Origin: Sva-07 sp942492715
Lineage (GTDB): Bacteria > Actinomycetota > Acidimicrobiia > Acidimicrobiales > Ilumatobacteraceae
Assembly: GCA_942492715.1 (NCBI GenBank)
Contig: CALOFW010000012.1
Coordinates: forward strand, 682,001-746,000
Reading direction: 5' to 3'
Length of the DNA stretch: 64,000 nt
Part shown: positions 8,483 to 17,099 of the stretch, in pieces
How positions within the stretch are numbered: position 1 is the stretch's first letter
Layout: each line of letters starts with the position of its first letter
The notes under the pieces: generated by a model
Databases searched by the model: none
What the model was told of the DNA's origin: nothing
The model's input: the letters and a program-made list of their open reading frames with translations, nothing else
Program-made: the position numbers and the translations under genes

Positions 8483-8547
8483 GTGCGCTCCTCCCGGCGG
8501 TGTGAGCGGCGGACTCTACCGGACGCTCGACCGGAACGACCAGCGGC

Positions 8548-11500
8548 TCACCCAGATGTCACGTCGACGACGATCGAAGGCTCGACGGCGTCGTCGGAGG
8601 GCACTGCAGTGAGCGACGTCGCCAGGGTCTCGGCGGCGATCAGCGCCTCGTGCGCCCGGATCGCCTCGATCCACGGCGTCGATGCAGTCACCGTGAGGTC
8701 GATGCGATCCGACACGTCCAGGTCGGCCTCGCGGCGAGCCTGCTGCACGAGCCGCACCAGGTCGCGGGCACGACCTTCGATCTCCAGCTCCTCGGTGACC
8801 TCGATGTCGAGGGCCACCACGCCGGCGTGATCGCTCATGCCGGCGCTCGCCTTGTCGCCCTCGGCGACCAGTTCGAGGCTGTACTCACCCGGGAGCAGCT
8901 CGACGCCCCCGACCACCACGGCATCACCCGACACCACCCAGTCGCCCGCCTTGTGTGCGCGGATCACCTGCTGGACGTCGCTGCCCAGGCGTGGTCCGAG
9001 TTTCGCGGGGATCAGTTGCAGACGCTCGGTCGCCACCGACGCCACGTCGTCGGTCAGCTCGACATGGCGGACGTTCACTTCGTCGGCGATCACGTCGACG
9101 AAATCGGCGAGGCGGTGGGCGTCGGCCGACGCGACGGTCACCGTGTTCAGGGGGAGGCGCACCCGTCGCTGATGTGCCTTGCGCACCGACAGCGTCGCCG
9201 AGCACACGTCACGCACGAGGTCCATCGTGGCGACGAGGTCATCGGCAGCGGGGAGTTCATCGACATCGGGCCAGTCGGTGAGATGCACGCTGCGCGCACC
9301 GTCGTCGCCGTGCAGGCCCGAGTGGATCTCCTCCGACACGAGGGGCAGCAGCGGGGCTGCGACCCGCGTGAGCATCGACAGCACGGTGTGCATCGTGTCG
9401 ATGGCGTCGTGGTCGCCCGCCCAGAACCGGTCACGGCTGCGACGGATGTACCAGTTGGTCAACACGTCGAGGTAGTCACGCACGAGCTGACATGCGCCGA
9501 ACAGATCGAACGCGTCCATCGTCACGGTCATGTCGGCCACGAGCGCCCTCGTCTTGGCGAGTACGTAGCGGTCGAGCACGTTGGCGGAATCGGTACGGAT
9601 CGACCCCTGATGGTCGGCCGCGTTGGCGTACAGGGTGAGGAAGTACCACGAGTTCCACAGTGGGAGCAGGACATGACGAACCGTGTCGCGCATCCCCTCC
9701 TCGGTGACCATGCCGTCGCCGCCACGCAGGATCGACGACGACAACAGGTACCAGCGCATGGCGTCGGCGCCGTGGGTGTCGAACATCTCCTTCGGGTCCG
9801 GGTAGTTGTTGAGGCTCTTCGACATCTTTCGACCGTCGTCACCGAGCACGTTGCCGTGGCTCACGCAGTTCGCGAACGCAGGTCGATCGAAGAGCGCCGT
9901 GGCCAACACGTGCAACGTGTAGAACCACCCGCGGGTCTGCCCGATGTACTCGACGATGAAGTCGCCCGGATGGTGGTGTTCGAACCACTCGTTGTTCTCG
10001 AACGGGTAGTGCACCTGCGCGAACGGCATCGATCCCGACTCGAACCAGCAGTCGAGCACTTCGGGCACCCGCCGCATCATCGATGCACCGGTGGGGTCGT
10101 CGGGATTCGGCCGGACGAGTTCGTCGACCCGGGGCCGGTGCAGGTCGGTGACCGGAACACCGAAGTCGGCTTCGAGTTCTGCGAGCGAGCCGTAGACGTC
10201 GATGCGCGGGTAGGCCGGATCATCGGACTGCCACACCGGGATCGGAGAGCCCCAGAAACGGTTGCGGCTGATCGACCAGTCGCGGGCGTTCTCCAACCAC
10301 TTGCCGAAGCTGCCGTCCTTGATGTGAGCGGGTTGCCACGTGATCTGCTGGTTGAGCTCGACCATCCGGTCGCGGAACTCGGTGACCTTGACGAACCACG
10401 AGGAGATCGCCCGGTAGACGAGCGGCTGCGCACATCGCCAACAGTGCGGGTACGGGTGGTCGTAGGTGGCATGGCGAACCACGACGCCCCGGTCCTTCAA
10501 CTCGCGTATCACCAGCGGGTTGGCATCGAACACGTGGGTTCCGGCCCAGTCACGCACCTCGGCGGTGTAGCGGCCGTGCTCGTCCATCGGACAGACCGTC
10601 GGGATACCGGCTGCGTTGGCGACCACCTGGTCGTCCTCGCCGAACCCGGGTGCGAGGTGGACGATGCCGGTGCCGTCCTCGGTGGACACGAAGTCGGCAG
10701 CGAGAACCTGGAAGGCGTTGTCGGTACCGGCGAAGTAGTCGAACAGCGGCGTGTAGCGGCGGCCGACGAGTTCGCTGCCACGCATCGTCGCAACCAGTGA
10801 GGCCTCACCCAACTCGGCGGCGTAGGCACCGAGCAGCGCCTCGGCGATCACGTAGCGAACGCCGTCGAGTTCGACGACGGCGTAGTCGATGTCGGGCCCG
10901 ACTGCGAGGGCGAGATTCGACGGCAACGTCCACGGGGTGGTCGTCCATGCGAGCATGCGCTCGCCGGACTCGAGTTCGAAACCGACCGTCAGCGCCGGGT
11001 CCTGTCGATCGCGGTACACGTCGTCCATGCGCGTCTCGGTGTTGCTCAGCGGAGTCTCACAGCGCCAGCAGTAGGCGATCACGCGGAACCCCTCGTAGAC
11101 GAGGCCCTTGTCCCAGAGGGTCTTGAACGCCCACATGACGCTCTCCATGTAGGTCAGGTCGAGGGTCTTGTAGTCGTTGTCGAAGTCGACCCACCGTGCC
11201 TGACGCGTGACGTAGTCACGCCAGTCGTCGGTGAACTGCAGCACACTCGTGCGGCAGGCGTCGTTGAACCGGTCGATGCCGAATGCGGTGATCTCCGGGT
11301 GACCGGAGATCCCGAGTTCCTGCTCGGCCTTCACCTCTGCGGGCAGACCGTGACAGTCCCAGCCGAATCGGCGCTCGACCCGGTGACCGCGCATGGTCTG
11401 ATACCGCGGGATCGCGTCCTTGACGTATCCGGTCAGCAGGTGGCCGTAGTGCGGGAGCCCGTTGGCGAACGGCGGACCGTCGTAGAAGACGAATTCGTTC

Positions 11501-11628
11501 GCTCCGTACTCGCCGGCCGGGCGCTGATCGATCGACGCCTGGAACGTGTCGTCCTTCTCCCAACGCGCGAGGATCTGCTCCTCGAGGCGTGGGAAGTGCG
11601 GCCGGGGGTCGACGTCTGGGTAGGGCAC
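8548..11628 (-). CDS. ileS: Isoleucyl-tRNA synthetase, type II (IleS2-like)
   Basis: A 1026-residue class I synthetase that charges tRNA-Ile. The HIGH-type signature reads PHYGH at residues 59-63 within FYDGPPFANGLPHYGHLLTG, and KMSKS lies at 601-605 within DDGRKMSKSLNNYPDP. The CP1 editing domain (TPWTLPSNLALAVG) and the anticodon-binding region (DLFGACQLVRDYLDVLTNWY) are present. The LPHYGH form, the length and the absence of a C-terminal zinc finger match the eukaryote-like type II enzymes. Type II enzymes are often less sensitive to mupirocin, which is known of the family and not shown here. The start is GTG 11628, six bases after a TAGCAT -10 element, so the mRNA is probably leaderless. 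It leads the ileS/DksA-like/lspA/rluD group. Confidence 0.96.
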   Translation of the reverse strand: MPYPDVDPRPHFPRLEEQILARWEKDDTFQASIDQRPAGEYGANEFVFYDGPPFANGLPHYGHLLTGYVKDAIPRYQTMRGHRVERRFGWDCHGLPAEVKAEQELGISGHPEITAFGIDRFNDACRTSVLQFTDDWRDYVTRQARWVDFDNDYKTLDLTYMESVMWAFKTLWDKGLVYEGFRVIAYCWRCETPLSNTETRMDDVYRDRQDPALTVGFELESGERMLAWTTTPWTLPSNLALAVGPDIDYAVVELDGVRYVIAEALLGAYAAELGEASLVATMRGSELVGRRYTPLFDYFAGTDNAFQVLAADFVSTEDGTGIVHLAPGFGEDDQVVANAAGIPTVCPMDEHGRYTAEVRDWAGTHVFDANPLVIRELKDRGVVVRHATYDHPYPHCWRCAQPLVYRAISSWFVKVTEFRDRMVELNQQITWQPAHIKDGSFGKWLENARDWSISRNRFWGSPIPVWQSDDPAYPRIDVYGSLAELEADFGVPVTDLHRPRVDELVRPNPDDPTGASMMRRVPEVLDCWFESGSMPFAQVHYPFENNEWFEHHHPGDFIVEYIGQTRGWFYTLHVLATALFDRPAFANCVSHGNVLGDDGRKMSKSLNNYPDPKEMFDTHGADAMRWYLLSSSILRGGDGMVTEEGMRDTVRHVLLPLWNSWYFLTLYANAADHQGSIRTDSANVLDRYVLAKTRALVADMTVTMDAFDLFGACQLVRDYLDVLTNWYIRRSRDRFWAGDHDAIDTMHTVLSMLTRVAAPLLPLVSEEIHSGLHGDDGARSVHLTDWPDVDELPAADDLVATMDLVRDVCSATLSVRKAHQRRVRLPLNTVTVASADAHRLADFVDVIADEVNVRHVELTDDVASVATERLQLIPAKLGPRLGSDVQQVIRAHKAGDWVVSGDAVVVGGVELLPGEYSLELVAEGDKASAGMSDHAGVVALDIEVTEELEIEGRARDLVRLVQQARREADLDVSDRIDLTVTASTPWIEAIRAHEALIAAETLATSLTAVPSDDAVEPSIVVDVTSG

Positions 11629-11634
11629 GAGGCG

Positions 11635-11640
11635 ATGCTA
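11635..11640 (-). promoter_or_regulatory. -10 element TAGCAT of ileS
   Basis: Reading on the minus strand, TAGCAT is followed by six bases and then the GTG start of ileS. This spacing fits leaderless transcription. No ribosome binding site is seen. Confidence 0.5.
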
Positions 11641-11677
11641 CCGACGGCGGGCGAGGCCGACGCCAGGGGTTCGAGGC

Positions 11678-11880
11678 TCAGGAGCGTTCGTCGTCGAACG
11701 AGAACCGGAACTCCTCGCCGGACTCGTCGCGCTCCGGTGCCGGCTCGTCGTCGGCACCGGACACCGGGATCGCCGTCGTGGCATCTTCGACCGACGAACT
11801 GCGCTCGTCCCACGGATCCTCGACGGTGGCCTCACCCGAGTCACCGGTGGCCTCCGGGCTGATGTCGGCGCCGGTGTCGG
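11678..11880 (-). pseudogene. Out-of-frame acidic C-terminal extension of DivIVA (apparent one-base frameshift)
   Basis: In the frame shifted by one base relative to divIVA, translation continues DTGADISPEATGDSGEATVE and ends GEEFRFSFDDERS before TGA at 11680-11678. The composition matches the acidic DivIVA tail. This frame has no start codon: it is closed upstream by a TGA shortly before the shift. The in-frame divIVA end (DIRHRRRHQPGGHR) is abruptly basic. The junction is a near-perfect 12-bp tandem repeat, GACATCGACACC, whose second copy has one extra C (plus strand 11879-11880). It could be a real slippage mutation, programmed frameshifting or a sequencing error. Confidence 0.7.
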
Positions 11881-12659
11881 ATGTCGGTGTCGATGTCGGT
11901 GACGATCACGATCTCGGCCGGATCCTCGCCGAGTTCCTCCTCGGGGGCGCCGTCGACGTCAGGGCTCGTCACGCTCACCTCGTCGCGTGCCTCGGTGCCG
12001 CCGCGAAAGAGAGCGGACGGCGTGTCGTCGTCGGACGCGGAGAGCAGCGGTCGGCGGACCTCGCCCAGCCCACCGGGAACTCGCTCGGCCAGATCGACCA
12101 GTGCGGTCGCGGCCTCCCTGACACGAGCGCGTTGATCGATCAGGAAGGTCTCGAGATGATGGACGTCGGACTCGAGGAAGTCGCGACGCGCCTTGAGCGC
12201 CTCGACTTCGCTGGCGATCGACTGACGCTCGGCCTCGCCGACGCGCTGCGCTTCGATTCGCGCCTCCTCGAGCATCTGAGCCGACATCTCGCGAGTGGAG
12301 TCGAGCGTGGTGGCCGCTTCGTCCTTGGCCTTCGCCAGCGTGCGCTGCGCCTCGACGTTCGCGGTGGCGATCGTCGCGTCGGCCGTGCGTTGCGCGAGCA
12401 GGAGCGTGCGGCTGATCGTCTCGGACTCCTCCACCGACGCGTCGACGGTGGGAGCCGGCGCCGCAGCCGCCTGCTCGCTGACCTCCTGGAGCCGCGCCAC
12501 CGCGGCCCGCGCCCTGGCCTCCATCGCGGTCGACTGGTTCTGGGCACGCTCGAGTTCGTCGGCAACCTCGCTCAGGAAGACGCGGACCTCGTCGGGATCC
12601 GCACCCTTGCGTACCGTCTTGAACTCGGCGCTGCGAACGCGCTGCGGGTTCATCTCCAT
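11841..12659 (-). CDS. divIVA: DivIVA-domain cell-division/polar growth protein
   Basis: A 272-residue coiled-coil protein with an N-terminal DivIVA-type domain (SAEFKTVRKGADPDEVRVFL, roughly residues 10-29). A long helical Ala/Glu/Arg-rich region follows from about 30 to 220. In actinobacteria DivIVA (Wag31) marks cell poles or septa and organises wall synthesis. ATG at 12659 is preceded by AAGGAG at good spacing; an ATG two codons later is also possible. It follows sepF by 17 bp, downstream of ftsZ, the usual actinobacterial order. The last 14 residues appear to be out of frame; a natural acidic tail is encoded in the next frame (11678-11880). Confidence 0.88.
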   Translation of the reverse strand: MEMNPQRVRSAEFKTVRKGADPDEVRVFLSEVADELERAQNQSTAMEARARAAVARLQEVSEQAAAAPAPTVDASVEESETISRTLLLAQRTADATIATANVEAQRTLAKAKDEAATTLDSTREMSAQMLEEARIEAQRVGEAERQSIASEVEALKARRDFLESDVHHLETFLIDQRARVREAATALVDLAERVPGGLGEVRRPLLSASDDDTPSALFRGGTEARDEVSVTSPDVDGAPEEELGEDPAEIVIVTDIDTDIRHRRRHQPGGHR

Positions 12660-12676
12660 CAGGATCTCCTTCGAGT

Positions 12677-13264
12677 TCAGTCGTCGTAGTCGTCGTAGCG
12701 CGGGCGTTGCGGCGCAGGCGGCTTGAGCAGGTACACGCCGGTGGCGACCTTCTCCATCGATCCGTCGAGGGCGTAGCAGATACCGCTCGCGAAGTCGATC
12801 AGTCGCCGAGCGACGTCGCGTTCGGTCCCTTCGAGGTTCATGATGACGGGTTGTCCGTCCTTGAACTTGTCGGCGACCTCCTGGGCCTGGTCGAAACGAC
12901 GTGGACGAACCGTGTGCGGCTCCATGGATCCTCCCGGCACGCTTCGGAGATTCGTGGGTGGGTTCTGCTGAGGCGCCGGGCGGACCTGGACGCCCGAGTC
13001 GTCGGGGCGTCCGCCGCCGTTGCCGGTTGCACGCCGTGTCGGTGATGCGTCGAAGTCACGCGACGGAAAGCTGGGCCGCGCGGACACCGTGCGAACCGTT
13101 GGCTCGGGTTCGTCCGCGGCGTCCCAACTCCCACGCGGGTCGGCATCGCGGGGCGCGCGGCCCTGCCGCGGCGCGGGCGCCGGCTCGTCGTAGTCGTCGT
13201 AGTCGTCGTACGCATCGTCGGGACCCAGACCCAGGTAGTCCATGGTCTTCTTCCAGAGTGACAT
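12677..13264 (-). CDS. sepF: Cell division protein SepF
   Basis: A 195-residue FtsZ-binding membrane anchor. The N-terminal amphipathic membrane-targeting helix is visible (MSLWKKTMDYLGLG). A long disordered linker rich in Asp, Tyr, Pro and Arg (DDAYDDYDDYDEPAPAPRQ) follows, then the conserved SepF fold at about residues 113-183. That fold carries RPRRFDQAQEVADKFKDGQ, VIMNLEGTERDVARRLIDF and CYALDGSMEKVATGVYLL. Together with the lack of ftsA in the division cluster, this suggests SepF tethers FtsZ in this organism, as in other actinobacteria. It lies between yggS and divIVA on the same strand. The tail ends in another acidic YDDYDD stretch. Confidence 0.96.
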   Translation of the reverse strand: MSLWKKTMDYLGLGPDDAYDDYDDYDEPAPAPRQGRAPRDADPRGSWDAADEPEPTVRTVSARPSFPSRDFDASPTRRATGNGGGRPDDSGVQVRPAPQQNPPTNLRSVPGGSMEPHTVRPRRFDQAQEVADKFKDGQPVIMNLEGTERDVARRLIDFASGICYALDGSMEKVATGVYLLKPPAPQRPRYDDYDD

Positions 13265-13324
13265 GCATTCCTCCTGCGTGGCGCAGGCTAGCCCAGCGCA
13301 CCGCGTTCACGGTGGACGGCGGAG

Positions 13325-13993
13325 TCAAGTCCGCGCCGGTCGGGGCCCGAACAACGCCGTCCCCACTCGCACCTGGGTCGAACCCTCCTCGACCGCCACG
13401 GCGAGGTCGCCGGTCATGCCCATCGAGCACACCGTCAAGCCCAGTTCGTCGACCAGTCGACGAACCAGGCGGAACCCGGAGCGAGCGGCCTCGGGAGATC
13501 CGCCGGTGGGGCCGACCGTCATCAACCCGTCGACGACCAGTCCCGCCGACACCGCGCGTTCGACCAGCGCAGCGGTCTCCTCGACGCTGCACCCCCCCTT
13601 TGCCGGATCGCCGGTGGTGTCGACCTGGATCAGCCCCCGGGCGCCCGGCGCTCGCTTCGCCACCTCGTCGACGACCGACGGCCGGTCCAGGCTCGCCCAG
13701 ACGTCGACGACATCGACGAGCTGGCGCACCTTGTTGCTCTGGAGTCGGCCGATGAACTGCACCCGTGGCCCGAGCCGCTCGACGACCGCTCGCTTGGCGA
13801 GCAGTTCCTGGGCATAGTTCTCGCCGATCACCCGGCATCCCGCGTCGATGGCGGCTTCGATCGCCCAGTCGTCGAAGCCCTTCGTCACGGCGACCACCTC
13901 CACGTCGTGGTCGAACGATCGGGCGACGGCATCGATCCGACCCCGGATCGCCTCGAGACGCTGTGCGACCAGCGCTGATCGATCATCGCTCAT
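13325..13993 (-). CDS. yggS: YggS/PROSC family PLP-binding protein
   Basis: A 222-residue PLP homeostasis protein with an alanine-racemase-like barrel. The PLP lysine is in VVAVTKGFDDW, followed by GENYAQELLAKR, FIGRLQSNKVRQL, and the phosphate-binding end MGMTGDLAVAVEEGSTQVR with VGTALFGPRP. Cells use these proteins to hold and deliver pyridoxal phosphate rather than to catalyse a reaction. ATG 13993 overlaps the pgeF stop by four bases (ATGA). The position between pgeF and sepF downstream of ftsZ is conserved in actinobacteria and some other phyla. It ends 60 bp before the sepF start. Confidence 0.94.
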   Translation of the reverse strand: MSDDRSALVAQRLEAIRGRIDAVARSFDHDVEVVAVTKGFDDWAIEAAIDAGCRVIGENYAQELLAKRAVVERLGPRVQFIGRLQSNKVRQLVDVVDVWASLDRPSVVDEVAKRAPGARGLIQVDTTGDPAKGGCSVEETAALVERAVSAGLVVDGLMTVGPTGGSPEAARSGFRLVRRLVDELGLTVCSMGMTGDLAVAVEEGSTQVRVGTALFGPRPART

Positions 13994-14682
13994 CGAGCCG
14001 CCTCCGACCAGGCGACCACGGCCTGGCGTTCGGGATCGCCGCGCCGGTGGGAATACCACCGGTCGTCACAGCCGGTGCACGGGCCGCTGACGTCGAGCGT
14101 GATCCGATGGCGGCCGAGCGCGACGGCGACCGCTGCCGGAACGTCGAGTGCGAGCGCGCCGGTCGACGTGAGGCCGCTGATCGCATCGGGGTCGACACCG
14201 AGGCCGACCGCCACCTCGGCGAGCTCGGCCGCGCCGAACTCGTAGCAGCAGGGATGGATGCAGGGTCCGAGCACGGCCGCCACACAGGGTGCCTCGAGTT
14301 GGCCGACGGCAACCCTGATCACCCCGGCCGCCAGTCCCCGCCAGCCGGCGTGGCAGCCCACCGTTGCGCCGCGACGGTCGAACAACACGACCGGGGCACA
14401 GTCGGCGACCCAGATCGCCACGGCGGCGCCGGGCTCGCCGACGAGCACGTCGCCGACACCGGCGACCGCTTCACCCGATGAGTCCTCCCCGGCGACTGCG
14501 AGATGCACCGCGGTGCCGTGCACCTCGTCGAGCATCACCCACGTTCGCCCGCTGACCGCGACCTGCCGCGCGTCCAGCGTGTCCGCGTCGACGTGCATCG
14601 GGTGGACGTCGCCGTCTGCACGGTCGGAGGCGAGCACGACCAGCCGACGGCCCGAGACCTCCTGGCGGAGCAGTTCGAGCAA
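13990..14682 (-). CDS. pgeF: Multicopper-oxidase-like/purine nucleosidase family protein (PgeF/YfiH)
   Basis: About 230 residues of the YfiH/PgeF (laccase-domain) family. Some members hydrolyse wrongly built UDP-MurNAc-serine precursors and others act on purine nucleosides, so the chemistry here is not decided. Zinc-site motifs are present: VMLDEVHGTAVH, VADCAPVVLFDRRGATVGCH with AGWRGLAAGVI, and GPCIHPCCYEFG. The start is uncertain: TTG at 14682, directly after the ftsZ stop, preserves the family N-terminus, and GTG a few codons later is possible. It overlaps yggS by four bases. Its place after ftsZ is conserved and suits a proofreading role in wall synthesis. Confidence 0.88.
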   Translation of the reverse strand: MLELLRQEVSGRRLVVLASDRADGDVHPMHVDADTLDARQVAVSGRTWVMLDEVHGTAVHLAVAGEDSSGEAVAGVGDVLVGEPGAAVAIWVADCAPVVLFDRRGATVGCHAGWRGLAAGVIRVAVGQLEAPCVAAVLGPCIHPCCYEFGAAELAEVAVGLGVDPDAISGLTSTGALALDVPAAVAVALGRHRITLDVSGPCTGCDDRWYSHRRGDPERQAVVAWSEAAR

Positions 14683-14692
14683 CGACGCTCGG

Positions 14693-15796
14693 CTACTTGA
14701 GGAACGACGGGACGTCGAAGTCGTCGCCGTCGTCGTCGGCCAACGGATCGGGTTCGTCGTCGCTCCCGAACAGTTCGGTGATCCGGGTCGGCGAGGTGCG
14801 TGGGCCTTCCTCGGCCAGCGCTGACGGCCGGCCTCCGCCCTGCTCGTCGAGGCGATCGAAACCGGCGGCGATGACGGTGATGCGCACCTCGTCGCCCATC
14901 TCGTCGTCGATGACCGTGCCGAAGATGATGTTGGCATCCTGGTGCGCGACGCCGTGGATGATCTCCGCGGCGGCGTTCATCTCGAACAACCCCATACCCG
15001 AGGGCCCGGTGATGTTGAGCAGCACGCCTCGTGCTCCGTCGATCGCCGACTCGAGCAGCGGGCTCGAGATCGCCGCCTTCGCGGCCGAGACCGCACGATC
15101 GTCGCCGCTCGCCTGGCCGATGCCCATCAGGGCCGAGCCGGCGTTCGACAGCACCATCTTGACGTCGGCGAAGTCGGTGTTGATCAGGCCCGGCGTGGTG
15201 ATCAGGCCGGTGATGCCGGACACACCCTGCAGCAGCACCTCGTCGGCCATCTTGAAGGCGTTGAGGACACTGGTCTTGTCGTTGGCGACGGTCAACAGTC
15301 GATCGTTCGGGATGACGATCAGCGTGTCGACCTTCTCCTTGAGCTTCTGGACGCCGTTGTCGGCCTGCACCGCACGGCGGCGCCCCTCGAACGAGAACGG
15401 TCGCGTGACCACGCCGATCGTGAGTGCCCCGGCCTCGCGAGCGATCTCGGCGATCACCGGTGCGGCACCGGTCCCGGTGCCACCGCCCTCGCCGGCGGTG
15501 ATGAACACCATGTCGGCGCCGCGGACCATCTCCTCGATCTCCTCGTTGTGGGCTTCGGCAGCCGAACGACCCACCTCGGGGTCGCTCCCGGCACCGAGCC
15601 CTCGCGTGAGGTCGCGACCGATGTCGAGCTTGACGTCGGCGTCGCTCATCAGCAACGCCTGAGCGTCGGTGTTGACGGCGATGAACTCGACCCCCTTGAG
15701 TCCGGCGTCGATCATGCGGTTGACGGCATTGACGCCGCCGCCACCCACCCCGACGACTTTGATCACGGCGAGATAATTCTGCGGAGCGCCGACCAT
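14693..15796 (-). CDS. ftsZ: Cell division GTPase FtsZ
   Basis: A 367-residue tubulin-like GTPase that forms the Z-ring. Visible are the N-terminal strand IKVVGVGGGGVNAVNRMID, the signature GGGTGTGAAPVIAEIA (about residues 105-120), and TVANDKTSVLNAF. The T7 catalytic loop NTDFADVKMVLSNAG activates the neighbouring subunit's GTPase. The C-terminal peptide DDFDVPSFLK is the docking site for SepF and other partners. I chose ATG 15796 because GGAGGA lies eight bases upstream; ATG 15811 is in frame but lacks a good ribosome binding site. A 138-bp gap separates it from ftsQ, probably containing a separate ftsZ promoter that I could not resolve with confidence. Confidence 0.98.
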   Translation of the reverse strand: MVGAPQNYLAVIKVVGVGGGGVNAVNRMIDAGLKGVEFIAVNTDAQALLMSDADVKLDIGRDLTRGLGAGSDPEVGRSAAEAHNEEIEEMVRGADMVFITAGEGGGTGTGAAPVIAEIAREAGALTIGVVTRPFSFEGRRRAVQADNGVQKLKEKVDTLIVIPNDRLLTVANDKTSVLNAFKMADEVLLQGVSGITGLITTPGLINTDFADVKMVLSNAGSALMGIGQASGDDRAVSAAKAAISSPLLESAIDGARGVLLNITGPSGMGLFEMNAAAEIIHGVAHQDANIIFGTVIDDEMGDEVRITVIAAGFDRLDEQGGGRPSALAEEGPRTSPTRITELFGSDDEPDPLADDDGDDFDVPSFLK

Positions 15797-15934
15797 CAGC
15801 TGATCCTCCATTGGTTCTGGTTCATGAGTCGATTCGTTTCGAGCGAGCGGGCGAGGGTGGAGAGTAGTGCGCCACATCCTGCCAGGTATGTGCTCGCAGA
15901 ACACGGACACTGTCGCATGAGTGCTCCGAGTCCG

Positions 15935-17035
15935 TCATCGCACGGTCACTTCTGCGGTCGAGACGTCGATCACCGACACCGACTCGTCGCCGAGATCGTC
16001 GAGCTTGCGCTCCAGTCTGACGAGCTTCTCGATCTGCTGGTTGTCACCGATCGCCGAGCCGAAGCGGACCTCGATCGGCCCCGACGGGCTCGTGAGTACG
16101 AGCACCAGGTCCGAGCCGTCGGGCGTGACGAGCATCGACTCGACCCGGGTGCGGATCGTCGGCGTCAACTTGGTGACGAGCGACGCGGCGGCTTGATAGC
16201 CGATCGGCGCCGTGTCGCCCGCGCCGAGGTCGAGGGTGCCTGGTCCGCTGATCCACACGAGTGCCACCGGCTGACCCTCGATCACTGCGAGCACCCGCCC
16301 GTCGGCATCGAGCACCCGCGAGCGGGTGTCCTCACCGAGCATCGACGCCACCGGGGTGCGTTCTCTGATCTCGATACGAGCGGAGTCGGGGAACCGGGTC
16401 GTGACGCGAGCCGCTTCGACCCACGGGATCGCCTCGAGTTCCGCTTCGACCTCGGCGGTGTCGACGAGCAGCACGGGCGTCCCGCGCAGGTCCTCGATCA
16501 CGGCGTCGAGCGCCGCCGGGTCGGTGTACACGTTGCCGCTGACCGACACCTGGTCGACCCCGAACCACGACGAACCGAGGACGGCGAGCACGGCGACGAC
16601 GACGACGAGCACGGCGATCACGATCGCCGCCCACCAGAGGCGCTTGCGGCTGGCGGCCCGACGCACGCCGATTCGCCGTTGACGCAGCCGCGGTTCGATA
16701 CCGCGAGACGTGGCGTCCTTCGGCATGACCGCGTCGCTGCTGCCGTCGTCGTCGATGAACACCGGCTGGCCCGCCGGCGACCCGTCGCCGACGGCACCTT
16801 CGTCGAGGTAGACCGCGTCGGGCAGTTCGTCGTCGGCGCCGATCGAGATGATCGACGGCGGAACCGATCCGTCGTCGGGACCGGTCCCGTCCGGTGCTCC
16901 GCCACCGAACGCCCGGGAGAGTTCGTCGAGCACGGTGGGGTCGGGAACCTCGGGGAACGCGTCGCCCGCACCTCGGTCGTCTCCTCGGTCGTCTCCTCGG
17001 TCGACCTTGATCACCCGGACGCCCTCGGTGCTCAT
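15935..17035 (-). CDS. ftsQ: Cell division protein FtsQ
   Basis: A single-pass membrane protein of about 366 residues. A long acidic cytoplasmic N-terminus (residues 1-115) is followed by a basic patch, a transmembrane helix near 134-158 (WWAAIVIAVLVVVVAVLAVL) and the POTRA domain. The POTRA domain begins VDQVSVSGNVYTDPAALDAV and continues RGTPVLLVDTAEVEAELE, IPWVEAARVTTRFPDSARIE. FtsQ links FtsB/FtsL to the septal synthase. ATG 17035 is preferred because GAGGG precedes it; ATG 17098, one base after the murB stop, is in frame and would add 21 residues. The unusually long acidic cytoplasmic part is typical of actinobacteria but has no assigned partner. Confidence 0.93.
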   Translation of the reverse strand: MSTEGVRVIKVDRGDDRGDDRGAGDAFPEVPDPTVLDELSRAFGGGAPDGTGPDDGSVPPSIISIGADDELPDAVYLDEGAVGDGSPAGQPVFIDDDGSSDAVMPKDATSRGIEPRLRQRRIGVRRAASRKRLWWAAIVIAVLVVVVAVLAVLGSSWFGVDQVSVSGNVYTDPAALDAVIEDLRGTPVLLVDTAEVEAELEAIPWVEAARVTTRFPDSARIEIRERTPVASMLGEDTRSRVLDADGRVLAVIEGQPVALVWISGPGTLDLGAGDTAPIGYQAAASLVTKLTPTIRTRVESMLVTPDGSDLVLVLTSPSGPIEVRFGSAIGDNQQIEKLVRLERKLDDLGDESVSVIDVSTAEVTVR

Positions 17036-17099
17036 GTCACCCTCGCCGGTGCCGTCGGGTTCGTCGGACCGCTCCGCGGACGTTCGTCGCCACCGCATG

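Noticed and set aside
14693..15910. ftsZ starting at the far-upstream ATG or GTG near 15910
   Set aside because: The extra 38 residues are unlike any FtsZ N-terminus, while ATG 15796 has a good Shine-Dalgarno sequence.
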